A stretch of DNA of 7,264 bases, taken from NCBI GenBank assembly GCA_050181295.1, contig JBFXDI010000176.1, forward strand, positions 1 through 7,264. Direction: 5' to 3'. The position numbers and the translations under genes are program-made. This stretch comes from JBFXDI01 sp050181295. Its GTDB lineage: Bacteria; Pseudomonadota; Alphaproteobacteria; Rhizobiales; Aestuariivirgaceae. Within the stretch, counting starts at the first letter, position 1. Every line of letters starts with the position of its first letter. The notes below the pieces were generated by a model. That model was not told where the DNA came from and ran no database searches. It saw nothing but the letters and a program-made list of their open reading frames with translations. This document shows positions 6,284 to 7,264 of the stretch, piece by piece.

Positions 6284-6299
6284 CTGGCACGGGACTTGC
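6284..6299 (+). promoter_or_regulatory. Sigma-54 (RpoN) promoter
   Basis: CTGGCACGGGACTTGC matches the sigma-54 consensus YTGGCACG-N4-TTGC at every defined position. The invariant GG (6286-6287) and GC (6298-6299) are separated by exactly 10 bases. Only the final weakly conserved W is missed, as a C follows. The predicted start of transcription is near 6310-6311, giving a leader of about 38 bases before GTG 6349. Sigma-54 promoters need an enhancer-binding activator. Its site would usually lie 80-150 bases upstream, inside the TerC gene, and I cannot identify it. Orientation and position agree with the downstream acetyltransferase gene. Confidence 0.75.
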
Positions 6300-6348
6300 C
6301 GGGCGCTATCTTGAGGTGCCATCAAGGGGCAGGCTGGATCAATCGCGC

Positions 6349-7264
6349 GTGGACATTGCACTTAATCTTGCCCTCCTCGATTTCGAGGAAGTGGCGCTTC
6401 TCCTGCTGGCGACCTCATGGCTCCTCGGCACGCGGGCGCTCGGGCCCCTGAAACCCCTGGCCCGCGGAGAGGAGTTCCGGACCGTCTCAGGGATCGAGGT
6501 CGCGTCCTTCCGGTCCGATGGTAACGACAGCCTCTTCAACGGACGGGCCTGGTCCGCCGCAGCCGCCGGGGCCGCCATGGCAAAGGGCTGCGAGCTCCAG
6601 GCTTGCGGCCTCTGGCAGGAGGGTGAACTCCGCCTGTCGCTGGCGCTCCGGCTCGAGCGCTGGAGCGGCGTCACGCTCGCCTTTCCGCTGACGGACCCGC
6701 TTGCCCAATACAGCGACCTTCAGGGCGAAGGCGATGCCTTAGGCCTCCTTGAGCGCACCGTCCGGTATCTGGCGCGGAGCACGGATGCGCGGGCGCTGGT
6801 CTTCTTCCGGGTGCGCTCGGGCACCGCGCTTGCCGAAGCGCTCGACCGGATGGGTGCCGCCCGCCTGCGCTCCGGGCAGGCGCCCTATATCGACCTCGCC
6901 CGCCACGCGAGTCACGAGGCGTGGCTGGCGAGCTTCGGCGCCACGACCCGGAAATCCCGCCGTCAGCGTCGCCGCAGGCTCGAGACGCGGGGCACGGTGG
7001 CCTTCCAGGCGATCACGGCCGGTGCCGAGGCCGGCCGGGCCGCGCAGGCTATCCTCGTCCTCAAGCGGAACTGGATGCGCGCCAACGGGCTCAAGAGCCG
7101 CGTGCTGGACGATCCCCACTGGTCGTCGGCCCTCGCCGAGATCATCTCGTCGGCGGATTCCAACGCCGTCGTCTCCTGCCTGACCCTGGACGGGAAGCTC
7201 ATCGCCGGCGAGATCGGGTTCGTCGCGGAGGGCGACTACTTCTCCTATCTCGGCGCCGATGATC
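6349..7264 (+). CDS. GNAT acetyltransferase, CelD/BioF2-like (Acetyltransf_6), 3'-truncated
   Basis: The frame is open from GTG 6349 to the right edge (305 complete codons, no stop), so the C-terminus is missing. The protein resembles the CelD/BcsL-like GNAT proteins common in Rhizobiales, which are often linked to exopolysaccharide or cellulose synthesis. Supporting segments, in order, are FPLTDPLAQYSDL (about residues 114-126), APYIDLARHASHEAWLASF, a strongly basic RKSRRQRRRRLETRG run, and LKRNWMRANGLKSRVLDDP. GKLIAGEIGF and YFSYLGADD, near the right edge, match the acetyl-CoA-binding half of the fold. The acceptor substrate is unknown. GTG 6349 is preferred because it is the first start that leaves a normal leader after the sigma-54 promoter. 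GTG 6316 would sit about five bases from the predicted transcript start. No strong Shine-Dalgarno is seen for either. The first 30 or so residues include a hydrophobic stretch (VALLLLATSWLLG) of unclear meaning. Confidence 0.85.
   Translation, partial: MDIALNLALLDFEEVALLLLATSWLLGTRALGPLKPLARGEEFRTVSGIEVASFRSDGNDSLFNGRAWSAAAAGAAMAKGCELQACGLWQEGELRLSLALRLERWSGVTLAFPLTDPLAQYSDLQGEGDALGLLERTVRYLARSTDARALVFFRVRSGTALAEALDRMGAARLRSGQAPYIDLARHASHEAWLASFGATTRKSRRQRRRRLETRGTVAFQAITAGAEAGRAAQAILVLKRNWMRANGLKSRVLDDPHWSSALAEIISSADSNAVVSCLTLDGKLIAGEIGFVAEGDYFSYLGADD

Noticed and set aside
6226..6348. The TerC frame stays open after its TAG for 41 codons and joins the acetyltransferase frame, suggesting read-through or a broken fusion.
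   Set aside because: Stops are rare in GC-rich DNA, so 41 open codons are unremarkable. The segment contains a sigma-54 promoter and its codons do not look protein-like.

Overview
The window is GC-rich chromosomal DNA with dense short-gap genes, and it looks alphaproteobacterial, most likely Hyphomicrobiales (Rhizobiales). Four signs support this: a LexA operator of the alphaproteobacterial GTTC-N7-GTTC type, a DUF2125 protein (a family I know mainly from Alphaproteobacteria), an adenosylcobalamin-dependent ribonucleotide reductase of the NPCGEQPLPPYG type, and a REP-like CGTCATTCC... palindrome pair. The species cannot be named from this sequence.

Layout, left to right. (1) Positions 1-3224 hold the 3' part of nrdJ, a class II ribonucleotide reductase. 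It is interrupted in frame at 561-1688 by a 376-residue intein with a two-motif LAGLIDADG endonuclease, inserted exactly before the catalytic radical cysteine. (2) Thirty bases after nrdJ stops there is a textbook SOS (LexA) box, overlapping a TTGACA promoter. It is followed by a 130-aa gene of unknown function (3295-3687), a candidate undescribed SOS-regulon member. (3) A pair of inverted REP-like hairpins (3699-3780) lies at the junction with the convergent chaC-like gamma-glutamylcyclotransferase gene on the minus strand. The last codons of that gene are made from the repeat. (4) Divergent from it is a DUF2125 membrane-anchored protein (4376-5362), followed by a TerC-family seven-helix membrane protein (5428-6225). 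(5) The last 123 bases before the final gene carry a near-perfect sigma-54 promoter (6284-6299). The final gene is a CelD/BioF2-type GNAT acetyltransferase that starts at a GTG (6349) and runs off the right edge.

The genes do not form one pathway. nrdJ makes deoxyribonucleotides, and the adjacent LexA-controlled gene suggests, but does not prove, a DNA-damage theme on the left. The chaC-like gene acts on glutathione-type gamma-glutamyl compounds. DUF2125 and TerC are envelope proteins in the same direction. The acetyltransferase probably belongs to a separate sigma-54-dependent unit, perhaps for surface polysaccharide. The best leads for something undescribed are the SOS-box gene, the sigma-54-driven acetyltransferase and the intein at the reductase active site. 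I see no CRISPR array, tRNA, rRNA, insertion sequence or phage module.
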